Positions 41,249 through 51,210 are shown, numbered from the stretch's first letter. The stretch: 64,000 nucleotides of DNA from Alphaproteobacteria bacterium (GCA_016125135.1 WGMJ01000001.1:1-64000), one strand, 5' to 3'. Notes: generated from the sequence alone by a model not told the origin. Numbers and translations: made by a program.

Positions 41249-43786
41249 TTATGACGGGACGCATTGGCACACATGGTTCGGTGCACCACAAGGTGGGTTT
41301 TCCTCTTCTGCCAATCCTTCACGACGAAGAAGTGCCAGCGGGTCGGGGTCGCCGCCTGTGAGTTCGCGGAACAATTCCGCCTGATGGCGTGTACCACCTG
41401 CTTCCAGATAGCGTTTGAAAGCGCGGCACATAGCGGGGTCATAAATGTTGCCTGTTGCCTTCATGCGTTCGAACGTGGTCGCGTCCATCACTTCTGCCCA
41501 TTTATAGCTGTTATAGCCGGCTGCATAATCGCCGGTAAATACACAGCTGAAAATATGGTTTAATTGTGTACCGAACAGGTTCAGTTCATCGGTATGGGTT
41601 AATGTGCGGAAATCTTGCATCACACCCTTCTCGAAGTTTGCCAGCCCCATTTCTGCAACGCGTGCGGGGTTCAAATAGAACATCATATCAAGTGTCCCGA
41701 TTGAAACCTGACGCAGGCCCACAGTCGCGGCCATGAAGGTTCCGGCCTGATCCATTTTTTTAATAAGCTCAAGTGGCAGAGGCTCTTCCGGCCTTTCAAA
41801 ATGGCCACTTACCATCGCCAGTGTTTCAGGCTCGCCCAGATAATTTTCCTGGAATTGTGACGGGTGCTCGACCGTATCCCAGAACACGTTGAAGCCAGCA
41901 AGGCGCGGGTATTTTGATGTGCCGCAAAGTGCGTGTGTGGCGTGGCCCATTTCATGGAAGTTTGTATTGGCTTCACCGAATGCCAGCAACGCAGGTTTGT
42001 CGCCTACGGGCTTGGTGTAATTGCCACAAATGGCAACAACAGGCGGGTGATATTCGCCCTTATACATGCCGCCTTCACGGTAAACAGTGGCCCATGCGCC
42101 GCCTTTTTTACCTTGGCGAGGGAACGGGTCGGACAGCAGAATGCCCTTGTACGCGCCTGTTTCGTCGTCATAGACATCATAGGCTGTGACATCGGGATGG
42201 TAGACGGGATATGTTTCGTTTTTCTCGAAGCGGAGATCAAGCTGTTTCGAGAAATGCTGGAACGCGCCTTGCATCACTTTTTCGAGTGGCAGATAGGGGC
42301 GGAGTTCTTCGCTGCTGAAGCTGAAAAGTTTTTGCTTCAGTTTTTCCGCATAGTAGGCGCTGTCCCATGGCTGGAAATCCTCAAGCCCGTCTGTTTCGCG
42401 GGCAAATTCCTGTATTTGTGCAGATTCCTGCAGCGCGGCAGGTCTGTAATTATTTTTCAGGTTTTCCAGGAAGTCCATAACCGTTTCAGGGTTCTGGCTC
42501 ATGCGGCCTGCTGTTACGAAGTGCGCATGCGTTTTATAGCCTACCAGTTCGGCGCGTTCCTGACGCATTTTCAGGATTTTGAGAGCAACGGGTTCGTTAT
42601 TGGTATCGCCTTCTGTTGCAAGCTTGCCAGCCGCGCGCCACAGATATTCACGCAAAGCACGGTTCTTCGCATGCACCATCACAGGGCCGTATACGGGAGC
42701 ATCCAGCGTGATACGCCATGCATCGGGGCGGCCTTTCTCGACAGCATCTTGTTTCATGGCCTGAATTTTAAGTGCAGGGATGCCCTCAAGTTCGGCTTCA
42801 TCTGTTACGTAATGCTCGAATGCACCACGTGCTTTGACAAGGTTGGCCGTGTAACGCGCGCCGGTTTCAAGGATATCTTTATCAAGCTGCTTAAGGCGTA
42901 CTTTTTGCGCATCACCCAATAGTGCGCCGTTACGTGCAAAATCGGAATAAGTGGCTTCAAGGAGTGTCAGCTCTTCAGCACTCAGTGTTGCACGGTCAAC
43001 AGTTTCATAAACTTCTTTTACGCGCGCGAACAGGTCGGCATCGGCCAGCACTTCGTTTTTGTAGCCGGGGAAAGTGTCGCCCATTTTTCCGGCGATATCA
43101 TTATAACCGCCACCGAGCGCAATCATGTTGTTTTCGAATGTCAGATAAAGAACTTTCAGCTCTTCATGGGCGAATTCGATTTGTTCGATTGTGTTCTGGA
43201 AGGTTGGTGCTTCGGCATTGTTTTTAATCGCTTCAATATTGGCTTTTGCCACCTGCTTGGCCTCAAGCGCGGCAGCCACAAAATGTTCCGGCTGCATTTT
43301 ATCGAACTGCGGTGCGAAGTTTTTATGCGGTGAGGTTTCGAGCAACGGGTTGGGTGAGAAACGTTCGCGGGCAGCTTCAAGGCCCTCGCGCTCACCTGTT
43401 GGCAGGGCGGCAAAGGCAGCCTCAACACGTGCAGCAAGCGCGCCGCGATAGCGGATTGAATCCATGAAAACTTTGTAGGACGTTTCAATGGTTTGCTGGT
43501 CGGCCTTTATTTTCTTCTGCTCTTTTTCGAGTGCGGCGAGGGCTTCGTCATAATTATCAATTTCCTGCTCGGCCAGCTGGAGTGAATTAAAGGTCGTTCT
43601 GAGTGACAGGCGGGCAGCTTCTAGGCGTGCATCCGACACCGCATTTTCCATGGTTGTGAGATAGCCAAGTGTGTTCTCGACGGTTGGCGCTTCAGGGTTC
43701 GCAATAATATCTTCAATAAGTTCGTATGCTGCTTTCAGCATATCGTTATAGATTTCAACAGGCGTTTGTGCGTCAGCGTTGCTCAT
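41249..43786 (-). CDS. M3 family oligopeptidase with N-terminal extension
   Basis: The 845-residue zinc peptidase has NFHEMGHATHALCG at about residue 612 and C-terminal LNHIFSCVFTGDYAAGYNSYKWAEV. It carries about 145 extra N-terminal residues before the canonical NPLLETSPHKNFAPQF start. That extension has a copy of the early helical motif (ANPEAPTVENTLGYLTTMENA versus NNAEAPTFQNTIEQIEFAHEE), followed by a coiled coil (ALAALEKEQKKIKADQQTIE). It ends ENPPCGAPNHVCQCVPS, an unusual Cys/Pro tail. Confidence 0.9.
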   Translation of the reverse strand: MSNADAQTPVEIYNDMLKAAYELIEDIIANPEAPTVENTLGYLTTMENAVSDARLEAARLSLRTTFNSLQLAEQEIDNYDEALAALEKEQKKIKADQQTIETSYKVFMDSIRYRGALAARVEAAFAALPTGEREGLEAARERFSPNPLLETSPHKNFAPQFDKMQPEHFVAAALEAKQVAKANIEAIKNNAEAPTFQNTIEQIEFAHEELKVLYLTFENNMIALGGGYNDIAGKMGDTFPGYKNEVLADADLFARVKEVYETVDRATLSAEELTLLEATYSDFARNGALLGDAQKVRLKQLDKDILETGARYTANLVKARGAFEHYVTDEAELEGIPALKIQAMKQDAVEKGRPDAWRITLDAPVYGPVMVHAKNRALREYLWRAAGKLATEGDTNNEPVALKILKMRQERAELVGYKTHAHFVTAGRMSQNPETVMDFLENLKNNYRPAALQESAQIQEFARETDGLEDFQPWDSAYYAEKLKQKLFSFSSEELRPYLPLEKVMQGAFQHFSKQLDLRFEKNETYPVYHPDVTAYDVYDDETGAYKGILLSDPFPRQGKKGGAWATVYREGGMYKGEYHPPVVAICGNYTKPVGDKPALLAFGEANTNFHEMGHATHALCGTSKYPRLAGFNVFWDTVEHPSQFQENYLGEPETLAMVSGHFERPEEPLPLELIKKMDQAGTFMAATVGLRQVSIGTLDMMFYLNPARVAEMGLANFEKGVMQDFRTLTHTDELNLFGTQLNHIFSCVFTGDYAAGYNSYKWAEVMDATTFERMKATGNIYDPAMCRAFKRYLEAGGTRHQAELFRELTGGDPDPLALLRREGLAEEENPPCGAPNHVCQCVPS

Positions 43787-43827
43787 GATGAGGCTTCTCC
43801 CTTACCGTTATTTATGCCTATATATAG

Positions 43828-45522
43828 GTGATTACCCCGATTAATTACATATTACTTGGCCGCATGCAAGGGACGATACGCTCTGAAGAATTCGACGATA
43901 TTTATTTCTCGCCTGAAAATGGCTGGGACGAGACTAACCATGTGTTTTTAAAGGGAAATAATCTGGCCTCGCGCCTTGGCGCGCCGCGGCATTTTACTGT
44001 GGGTGAAACAGGGTTTGGCACGGGTCTTAATTTTTTTGCGGCGTGGGAGCTGTTTGACCGCGTGAAGAAGGCGGGGCAGCGATTCACCTTTTTAAGCTTC
44101 GAAAAACACCCGCTTTCTGCTGCGCAGATTAAAGAAGCGCTGGTACCGTGGCATGAGAGAATAGGTGCGCGGCTGGAGAGATTTTTAAGCTGGTATGAAT
44201 TGATTGTGCCCGGCGAACATATTCTGCACGTCGCCGATGATGTGACGCTGCGCTTGGTGATTGGTGATATTAACGACACGATTGCGGGTGTGCAGGCAAA
44301 CGTTGATGCATGGTTTCTGGATGGTTTTGCACCTGCCAAAAACCCGGCTATGTGGAGTGATGAAGTTTTCAAACATATCGGGCGTTTAAGTGCAGGTGGG
44401 GCAACGGCTGCAACATTTTCATCGGCGGGCGTTGTAAAACGCGGGCTGCAAAGTGCAGGGTTTGAAATTGAAAAAGTGCAGGGCTATGGCAGCAAGCGCG
44501 ATATGGTGGTGGGGCGCAACCAGTTTCCACGTAGCGTGAATGATAGCGTTCAAAAAATTGCCATCATCGGTGGTGGCATTGCCGGTTGTGCGGCGGCTTA
44601 CGAAGCTTACCGCGCAGGGCATGCGGTTACATTGTTTGAAGCGGAGGGTGCTTTAGCGCTACGTGCTTCGGGCAATAAAACGGGGCTTTATAATCCGCGT
44701 TTCAGGAAATTGTGGGATGCAGAAGCACAGCTTTATTCAAACGGTTTTTGCCATGCCGCGCGTTTTTACAAGCATCTGGAAGGTATTGAATATAACCGCA
44801 CGGGGACGCTGCATTTACTAACCGATGCCGAAAAAGAAGCGCGTATGCGCGCCATGAATACCGCATGGGGCTGGCCGGAAACGCATGCGCGGATATTAAA
44901 CGCGCAAGAAGCGTCTGACATTGCAGGGGTTACATTGCCTGTGGGTGCTTTATATTTGCCCGAGGGGGGAAGCGTTTCACCGCCGCTTCTTTGTGAAGCA
45001 CTGACAAAGAATATTGAAAAACGGTTCAATGAAAAACTTGAGGTTTTACCCGAAGGTTTTGATGCGGTGGTGATAGCAAATGCCTATGCGGCTGTAAAGT
45101 TGCTACCGGAGCTTGTCGATAAAATCCATACTGTGCGTGGGCAGATAGGCTTCGCCGATGCAAACGCGACAAGCACAAAACTGAAAACCAATTTATGTTA
45201 TGGTGGTTATCTGGCCCCTGCAATGAATGGGGTTCACGCTGTTGGCTCCACCTATCAGAAATGGCTGGAGGACGAGGAAGTGCGCAGCGAAGATAATGCC
45301 GAGATCATCACGAAACTGGAAGAAGCGGTGCCCGCCCTTGCAGGATTGAAGATAAAAGAAGCGCGCGCAGCTTTGCGCACAACGTCAAAAACGCACCTGC
45401 CGTTACATGGCCACATATATACCCCTATGCGCGATAACCTTTATATCAGCATAGCGCATGGCTCGCACGGGCTTACAACCGCACCGTTTCTAGCATATAA
45501 CCTATTGATAAATAATAATTAA
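43828..45522 (+). CDS. mnmC: Bifunctional tRNA 5-methylaminomethyl-2-thiouridine synthase MnmC
   Basis: The 564-residue protein has an N-terminal methyltransferase domain (FDDIYFSPENGWDETNHVFLKGN, GETGFGTGLNFFAAWEL, DAWFLDGFAPAKNPAMW) and a C-terminal FAD oxidase (IAIIGGGIAGCAAAYEAYRAGHAVTLFE, then SHGLTTAPFLAYNL). It completes mnm5s2U34 in tRNAs. The start is uncertain: GTG 43828 gives a 12-residue longer N-terminus than ATG 43864, and neither has a clear SD. Confidence 0.9.
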   Translation: MITPINYILLGRMQGTIRSEEFDDIYFSPENGWDETNHVFLKGNNLASRLGAPRHFTVGETGFGTGLNFFAAWELFDRVKKAGQRFTFLSFEKHPLSAAQIKEALVPWHERIGARLERFLSWYELIVPGEHILHVADDVTLRLVIGDINDTIAGVQANVDAWFLDGFAPAKNPAMWSDEVFKHIGRLSAGGATAATFSSAGVVKRGLQSAGFEIEKVQGYGSKRDMVVGRNQFPRSVNDSVQKIAIIGGGIAGCAAAYEAYRAGHAVTLFEAEGALALRASGNKTGLYNPRFRKLWDAEAQLYSNGFCHAARFYKHLEGIEYNRTGTLHLLTDAEKEARMRAMNTAWGWPETHARILNAQEASDIAGVTLPVGALYLPEGGSVSPPLLCEALTKNIEKRFNEKLEVLPEGFDAVVIANAYAAVKLLPELVDKIHTVRGQIGFADANATSTKLKTNLCYGGYLAPAMNGVHAVGSTYQKWLEDEEVRSEDNAEIITKLEEAVPALAGLKIKEARAALRTTSKTHLPLHGHIYTPMRDNLYISIAHGSHGLTTAPFLAYNLLINNN

Positions 45523-45582
45523 ATTCTCCTTGTTATTCTTCCCGCACCCTGTTAATTTACGTAATTAACAAAATCGGGTGTG

Positions 45583-47847
45583 ATGAAAAAAAGCGATCTA
45601 CCAATTCTGGTTATTGATGACGATGGCGATGAAAGTCTGCCGGCGGCAAACCTGAAAAAATTCTTTTTCAGGAAAAATACCAAAATCAGCATGAGCCTTG
45701 AAGGTGCGCTGCGTATGTTACGGCGTGCGAAAGTGACGGGCCATTTTCCGCAAGCAATCATACTGGATGCTTACGATCAACTGGATAAAAACTGGGGCCA
45801 GGAAAACGCAAAAGAAATTATTGATTGGTTTAAAGCGAATGCACCCGAACAGTTGCCACCGTATTTTATTTTTAATTCCGCTGATGATAATTGGGCAGAA
45901 AAATCAGCGCGGGTTATACAAGATTATATCAATGATAACAGGCTTAAGGATCGCTCTAAAATCCTGTCTGCTGACAAGAGTGATTTGACGCATATTTATT
46001 ATGATTTTCTGAAAGGCCATTCCGTGTTCGAGCTTCCTACAACGAATGGCTATTCTGTGTTTCTCAATGAGGTCATGGGCTTGAATATCCCTACGAATAA
46101 GGAAGAATACACGAAGTATATTCTTTCGAAGGGGGATAAAGCACCGGAAGATATTCTTGCACTTGTAGCAAACGAGATATGGACGCCGCAAGAGGCGCTT
46201 CTTGGCCTGCGGCCACATATAACAAAGGGTGTTGACGTACGATACGGGCGGGCCTTCAAGACCGAGCGCCATGAATCGCTCATGAAAAAAGAAATCATTT
46301 TCTACGGATGCGAGGGTGAGCCGGTAACCGCGCATGCGGCATTTTCGGTGACAGATGTAGAGGCGCTGGCATTAGAGGGCAAAAAATCTATTCTAATCCT
46401 TAACAAGTACAATAACGACTTTATACCGCATCTGAAAAATATTGCGGGGGTCGTCATTTTAGAGCAGGAGGGTAGTGCGCACCTTGCCATGGTTTTGCGC
46501 GCACACCAGATTCCCTCGCTGATCGGGATTGCATCATATTATGATGCGGAAAAATTCCAGATAGAGCCGGGTGTTTCGTTGACTCTTGATCTCAAGCTGG
46601 ATTTGCAGGATTACTCTGACGAACGCGCCTATGACTGGCTTGTGAAAGAGTGGCGGCGCGTCAATAACATTGAACGGTTTGACAGGCGGCAACCGCCAGC
46701 AGAATTGCAACGTGTCGTGACGACGGTTAAAACGGGCGATAAAATTACCTGCGCGGTTGACCGTGGCGCTTTGGTGTTAGGGGAAGCGCCCATTAAGCCC
46801 GAGCGTGCACGTTATATGGCGCAGTGGCTTGAAGATGTTCAGGTGTGGCTAAGAGAGTTTGCACCTACGCAGGATTTACACTGGAAGATTATTGCCGACC
46901 AGCCCGAGCAGCTTTACGGTATTAGCGGTGATGTCGGACTTGTGCGGACGGAACATTTTATTCTTTCTGATAAAGAGCAGATGGAGCTGTTCCGGTGCGC
47001 AGTTCTGGATGCAGGGAAATACGACTTCAGTGTTTTCGAAAGAAAACAAGCGGAAAAATTCAGGGAATTATTCCGTACTAACTTGGGCGTGAATATGCGC
47101 GTACGTTTGCTGGACCCGCCGCCAGCAGAATTTTTCCCGGAAGGAGGTATAAAACTGCGCGGCGTTCAACTAGCGCAAGCTGTACCAGCGCTTTATGAAA
47201 CGCAATTACGTGCCATGATGAAGGCCTACAAAGAGAACCGTGATGCCATGCAAGATATGATGATCGAGCGGGAGCTGGATAAGCGGCTTGAAATTATGGT
47301 GCCAACGGTCGAGAGCGAACATGATGTGTTGTTCGTAAAAGAAATGGTTGAAATAATTGCTGCCGAATATGGCCTGACAAAAGAGCATTACAGGTTTGGC
47401 GCCATGCTGGAAACGCTGGGCGCGTGTGAGGATATCGAGAATATTGCCCGCCATGTTGATTTTATGAGTATCGGTTCAAACGATTTAACAGCGGAAGTTC
47501 TGGAATGCGGGCGGGACGATTGGGAAAAACGGCATAAGCTGACAATGAGAAATGGCGAGCGGGACCCGTTCTATGTGTTGCATGAAAAAGTTTATGCAGT
47601 GCTTGCCACGGCCTTGCAAAAGGCGCGTACCGTAAGGCCTGACCTGCAATTTGATCTCTGCGGTGAACATGGCGCTGATCTGGAATCGCTCGAGATGCTG
47701 CGGCCCCTTAAGTTGAGCGATGTTTCTGTGGCGCCAACCGAGCGTAATTTAAAGGGATTGCGGACGCTGTATGATTATAACAGCTTCCTGCTTGCACAGA
47801 GTGGTGACGCTAAGCCGGAATTGCTGACAAGATTCAATTTTAGATAA
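45583..47847 (+). CDS. Receiver-like / PEP-utilising enzyme fusion
   Basis: The 754-residue protein has a receiver-like N-terminus (LPILVIDDDGDE and IILDAYDQLD), a central phosphohistidine swivel-type segment (VVILEQEGSAHLAMVLRAHQIPSLIGI, His about 300) and a C-terminal PEP-utiliser TIM barrel: GDVGLVRTEHFILS, IMVPTVESEHDVLFV, GAMLETLGACEDI, VDFMSIGSNDLTAEVL, DLCGEHGAD with the catalytic-type Cys. PTS enzyme I and PPDK share the last two parts; no HPr-binding or ATP-grasp domain is seen. It may be a phosphotransfer regulator. Substrate unknown. Confidence 0.7.
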   Translation: MKKSDLPILVIDDDGDESLPAANLKKFFFRKNTKISMSLEGALRMLRRAKVTGHFPQAIILDAYDQLDKNWGQENAKEIIDWFKANAPEQLPPYFIFNSADDNWAEKSARVIQDYINDNRLKDRSKILSADKSDLTHIYYDFLKGHSVFELPTTNGYSVFLNEVMGLNIPTNKEEYTKYILSKGDKAPEDILALVANEIWTPQEALLGLRPHITKGVDVRYGRAFKTERHESLMKKEIIFYGCEGEPVTAHAAFSVTDVEALALEGKKSILILNKYNNDFIPHLKNIAGVVILEQEGSAHLAMVLRAHQIPSLIGIASYYDAEKFQIEPGVSLTLDLKLDLQDYSDERAYDWLVKEWRRVNNIERFDRRQPPAELQRVVTTVKTGDKITCAVDRGALVLGEAPIKPERARYMAQWLEDVQVWLREFAPTQDLHWKIIADQPEQLYGISGDVGLVRTEHFILSDKEQMELFRCAVLDAGKYDFSVFERKQAEKFRELFRTNLGVNMRVRLLDPPPAEFFPEGGIKLRGVQLAQAVPALYETQLRAMMKAYKENRDAMQDMMIERELDKRLEIMVPTVESEHDVLFVKEMVEIIAAEYGLTKEHYRFGAMLETLGACEDIENIARHVDFMSIGSNDLTAEVLECGRDDWEKRHKLTMRNGERDPFYVLHEKVYAVLATALQKARTVRPDLQFDLCGEHGADLESLEMLRPLKLSDVSVAPTERNLKGLRTLYDYNSFLLAQSGDAKPELLTRFNFR

Positions 47848-47905
47848 AAGAAGCGCTTTCTTTAGACTCTCTGCGTTAAAATGAGAGTGGGGGAGGAATG
47901 TCACT

Positions 47906-48070
47906 ATGGCACGGCGCTATTATTTCCGCTCACGCAAGGGTGCAACCGCAATAGAATATACATTGATCGCAGCAGGCATTGCCCTGGCGATTGTTGTGGC
48001 TGTTTTTACATTCGGTGACATGCTGAATGTTACTTTTTTCACGCGGCTGCCCGAGGCGTTAGGGCTTTAA
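47906..48070 (+). CDS. Flp/Fap-type small pilin
   Basis: The 54-residue prepilin has a basic leader (ARRYYFRSRKG), the class IVb cleavage/Glu motif GATAIEYTLIA and a single hydrophobic helix (AGIALAIVVAVFTFG). GGGAGG precedes the ATG. It would be cut after Gly by a TadV/CpaA-type peptidase. No tad/cpa assembly genes are in the window, so it may be an orphan pilin. Confidence 0.8.
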   Translation: MARRYYFRSRKGATAIEYTLIAAGIALAIVVAVFTFGDMLNVTFFTRLPEALGL

Positions 48071-48074
48071 TTTT

Positions 48075-48920
48075 TTAACTGTGAGAGAGATGGATCACCA
48101 CGATTTCCGGTTCTGTGAAGAAGCGGAACGGCATAACGCTTGTGCCGATTCCTGAGGTGACGATCAGGTCTTTTTCATCCCACTTTACATGACCGTAGGA
48201 ATATTCCAGCGGTGCACGGCTGGCATTGAAAAATGCGCCATGCAGCGGCGCGGTAATTTGCCCGCCATGTGTATGGCCTGCAAGAGCCAGTGCGGGTCTT
48301 GTATCGCAATAGGTGAGGGCGGCGGGGTCATGCATCAGGGCGATGACGGGTTTGTCGGCGGGCGCATTTGCCATGGCATGCGTATAATCGGGCTGGCGTG
48401 TGGTGTCATCCGCGAGACCTGCCAGCCAGAAAGAGCCACCATCACTTGTTGCGATTTCACGCCCCGCATTCTCGAGAACGGTAACGCCGTTTTGCTCTAA
48501 CTCACGCCACATGCCTTCGCCGTCTTTGTACCATTCGTGATTACCCAGTACCGAGTAAACACCGTAAGGTGCGCGCAGGCGTGCAATCTCGGGAGCAATC
48601 GCTTCGGGCGGTACATAAGAACCACCGATCACATCACTGATAAGATAATCACCGCCGAGCAATGTGATGTCGGGTAATTGCGCGTTTGCAAGATCAACAA
48701 TCTCTTTTACACGTGTAAGTGGAACTGACGGGCTGCCAATATGAGTGTCGGAGATAAAAACAATTTTCAGTGGGGCCGCGCTTGCAGGCCATTTCGGTGT
48801 GGCGAGATGATAATGCCGGACAGCAACAGGGCCAAAAGTATCGGCTAGTGTTTTACCGGCAACAGCTGTCCCCAGTAATGCTACGCCACCACCCAGAAGC
48901 GCCCGTTTTGAAAGATGCAT
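48075..48920 (-). CDS. Exported metallophosphoesterase (YkuE-like)
   Basis: The 281-residue protein has an N-terminal hydrophobic export segment (SKRALLGGGVALLGTAVAG) and calcineurin-like metal motifs FISDTHIG, LLGGDYL, VLGNHEWY, ALMHDP and LAGHTHGGQI. It is probably a periplasmic or membrane-tethered phosphohydrolase; lipid or wall phosphoesters are possible substrates. It is divergent from the WecA-like gene. Confidence 0.85.
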   Translation of the reverse strand: MHLSKRALLGGGVALLGTAVAGKTLADTFGPVAVRHYHLATPKWPASAAPLKIVFISDTHIGSPSVPLTRVKEIVDLANAQLPDITLLGGDYLISDVIGGSYVPPEAIAPEIARLRAPYGVYSVLGNHEWYKDGEGMWRELEQNGVTVLENAGREIATSDGGSFWLAGLADDTTRQPDYTHAMANAPADKPVIALMHDPAALTYCDTRPALALAGHTHGGQITAPLHGAFFNASRAPLEYSYGHVKWDEKDLIVTSGIGTSVMPFRFFTEPEIVVIHLSHS

Positions 48921-48982
48921 AGGGCGAGATTAGCGATAATCTGGGGTTTGGCGCAAGGGGAAAAAGCCTGTAGTATAAGGCC

Positions 48983-50047
48983 ATGATTTTTATCGCGTTT
49001 TTCATTGCGGCGCTGGCAGTTGCGTTGGCTGTTCCGTATGCGGTGCGCATGGCACAGGCCGCCAATTATGTGGACATGCCGGATGCGCGCAAAATCCATG
49101 AAGGTGCTGTGCCACCCGTTGGTGGCATGGTTATTTTTCTTGTTTTCTTTTTAATGCAGCTTTTTGCACCATCATCACTTGATGTGACAGCGCCGTGGAT
49201 TTTGCTGGGGCTTATTATTCTCGTGTTCACCGGTTTTATTGATGACCGCTGGCGCGTACCGGCTGTTGTGAAATTCGGGCTGCATTTTCTGGTGGCGTTT
49301 CTGGCGGTGGTGCCCGGTGATGTGGAATTACAAACGCTTGGTAATTTATTTGGCCTTGGTGAATTTTCACTCGGCTGGTTTGCCATTCCGTTTACGGTTG
49401 CCTGTATTGTTTATCTGATCAATGCGCTGAACATGATGGACGGTATGGACGGGCTTGCAGGCGGGCTTTCACTGATTATCTGCTTCTGGCTTTTATATGC
49501 ATCAATACAGGGGGGGCAGGGTGCACCGTATCCGCTGGTATTACTGGCGGGGTGTTTATGCGGTTTCCTGTGGCATAATGCACGCCACCCGAAAAATGCA
49601 CGGGCCAAATTATTTTTAGGCGATGCAGGGGCAATGGGTCTTGCTTATATACTTTCTGTTTATGCGATCCGGATGGGCAGCGGTGATGCGCCGCTGTTTA
49701 CACCTATTGCCGCGGCATGGATATTGGCTTTGCCGATTGTTGATGCTTTCGGGTTGTTAGTTGCACGTTTGCGCGCGGGCAAGCACCCGTTTGAACCGGA
49801 TAACAACCATTTTCACCATCGTTTTCTGGCGGTTGGTTTTGCGCCCGAACAGGCAACACCGCTGATATTGTTACTCGCCTTTCTGATGGGAGCTTTTGGT
49901 GTTTTAGGGTCGGTTGCGGGCATACCATTGCCTGTTCTAAGCATTCTATGGATTGTTTTATGGCTGGGCCATGCGTATCTTGTTGCGCGACCTGAGCCGC
50001 TGCTAGCTTGTTTGCGGCTTTTAAGAAAAGTAACGGCGAAGAAATGA
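48983..50047 (+). CDS. WecA/MraY-family polyprenyl-phosphate sugar-1-phosphate transferase
   Basis: The 354-residue multispanning protein has VDMPDARKIHEGAVPPVGGM, the Asp motif NALNMMDGMDGLAGG, LFLGDAGAMG and the His motif NNHFHHRF typical of WecA-type enzymes. It would transfer a GlcNAc-1-P-like unit to undecaprenyl phosphate to start a surface glycan. The next gene is a coupled glycosyltransferase (ATGA overlap), so both serve one glycan pathway. Confidence 0.85.
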   Translation: MIFIAFFIAALAVALAVPYAVRMAQAANYVDMPDARKIHEGAVPPVGGMVIFLVFFLMQLFAPSSLDVTAPWILLGLIILVFTGFIDDRWRVPAVVKFGLHFLVAFLAVVPGDVELQTLGNLFGLGEFSLGWFAIPFTVACIVYLINALNMMDGMDGLAGGLSLIICFWLLYASIQGGQGAPYPLVLLAGCLCGFLWHNARHPKNARAKLFLGDAGAMGLAYILSVYAIRMGSGDAPLFTPIAAAWILALPIVDAFGLLVARLRAGKHPFEPDNNHFHHRFLAVGFAPEQATPLILLLAFLMGAFGVLGSVAGIPLPVLSILWIVLWLGHAYLVARPEPLLACLRLLRKVTAKK

Positions 50048-51156
50048 AGATTACGTACATTGTAACGAGGCTTGATGAATTTGGCGGGGTGCAGATTCAT
50101 ATCCGCGATATGGCGCTGTGGATGCGCGCGCAAGGGCATGAGGTGCATGTGCTTTCAGGCTGGCCCGGTATTATTTCGGACTATCTGGTCCATGAAGGTA
50201 TTTCCTATACCGAGATCCCCGACCTTGTGCGGCCTATAAAGCCCGCGCAGGATGTTAAAGCGCTTCAACAGCTCAAGGAAAAACTTGCAGAAATAAAACC
50301 GGATATTGTGTCGTGCCATTCATCAAAAGCAGGCATGCACGGGCGTTTGGCTGCGAAGGCTTTAAAGATCCCCGTTATTTTTACCGCGCATGGTTGGGCC
50401 TTTACCGAAGGCGTGCCGTTGCGCGAGCAAACCATGTATCGCTGGATGGAGAAATTCGGCGGGATGTTCTCGGACCATATTGTGACGGTGAGCGAGCATG
50501 ACCGCGAGATCGGTTTGAAGGCACGTATTGTACCGCCCGAGAAAATGACAGCGATCCATAACGGGATGCCGGATATACCGCCACCGTTGCGCAAGTTGCA
50601 AGAGCCGAATGATATTGTAAAAATCCTGATGGTGGCGCGCTTTTGCCCGCAAAAAGATCACGAAACACTGCTCCGCGCTTTGGCGGGCTGCACGCAGAAA
50701 AACTGGATGTTGCAGTTAGCTGGCTCGGGTGACTCGCTGCATATCCATAAACTGATTGAAGAACTGGGGCTTGATAACCGCGTGAGCATACTCGGCGAGC
50801 GCAGTGATGTGGATTATCTGCTGGAGCAAGCAGATATGTTTTGCCTGATCAGCCACTGGGAAGGATTCCCGCGTTCGATTTTAGAAGCGATGCGCGCACA
50901 GCTGCCGGTGATTACCAGCAATGTGGGCGGCTCGGCCGAGTCGGTGGTGCAGGGGGAAACCGGCTATGTGGTGGCGCGCAAGGCTGTGAAAGAGTTAAGC
51001 GAGCGGCTGGATGTTTTACTGAGTGACCCTGCGCTACGGCTGAAGATGGGCGGCGCGGGCCGCAGGCTTTACGAGGAGAAATTCCGCTTCCAGATTATGG
51101 CCGAGAAGACGTTTTCGCTTTATCAGCAGGTTTTGCAAGCCTGTGGAAAAGTCTAG
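50044..51156 (+). CDS. GT4-family glycosyltransferase
   Basis: The 370-residue enzyme has the GT-B layout: ITYIVTRLDEFGGVQIHIRDMALWM at the start, VIFTAHGWAFTEG, and the C-terminal nucleotide-sugar site SHWEGFPRSILEAMRAQLPVITSNVGGSAESV. ATG 50044 overlaps the stop of the WecA-like gene. It probably adds a sugar to the lipid-linked product of that enzyme. Confidence 0.85.
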   Translation: MKITYIVTRLDEFGGVQIHIRDMALWMRAQGHEVHVLSGWPGIISDYLVHEGISYTEIPDLVRPIKPAQDVKALQQLKEKLAEIKPDIVSCHSSKAGMHGRLAAKALKIPVIFTAHGWAFTEGVPLREQTMYRWMEKFGGMFSDHIVTVSEHDREIGLKARIVPPEKMTAIHNGMPDIPPPLRKLQEPNDIVKILMVARFCPQKDHETLLRALAGCTQKNWMLQLAGSGDSLHIHKLIEELGLDNRVSILGERSDVDYLLEQADMFCLISHWEGFPRSILEAMRAQLPVITSNVGGSAESVVQGETGYVVARKAVKELSERLDVLLSDPALRLKMGGAGRRLYEEKFRFQIMAEKTFSLYQQVLQACGKV

Positions 51157-51210
51157 GGAAAAGCCTGTGGGTTGATTGACCGCCCCTAGGGTGTCTTTAC
51201 CCTGTTACAT

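Noticed and set aside
41933-42922. 329-codon rightward frame opposite the second M3 peptidase
   Set aside because: It is a shadow of the peptidase codon pattern, with no SD or domain.
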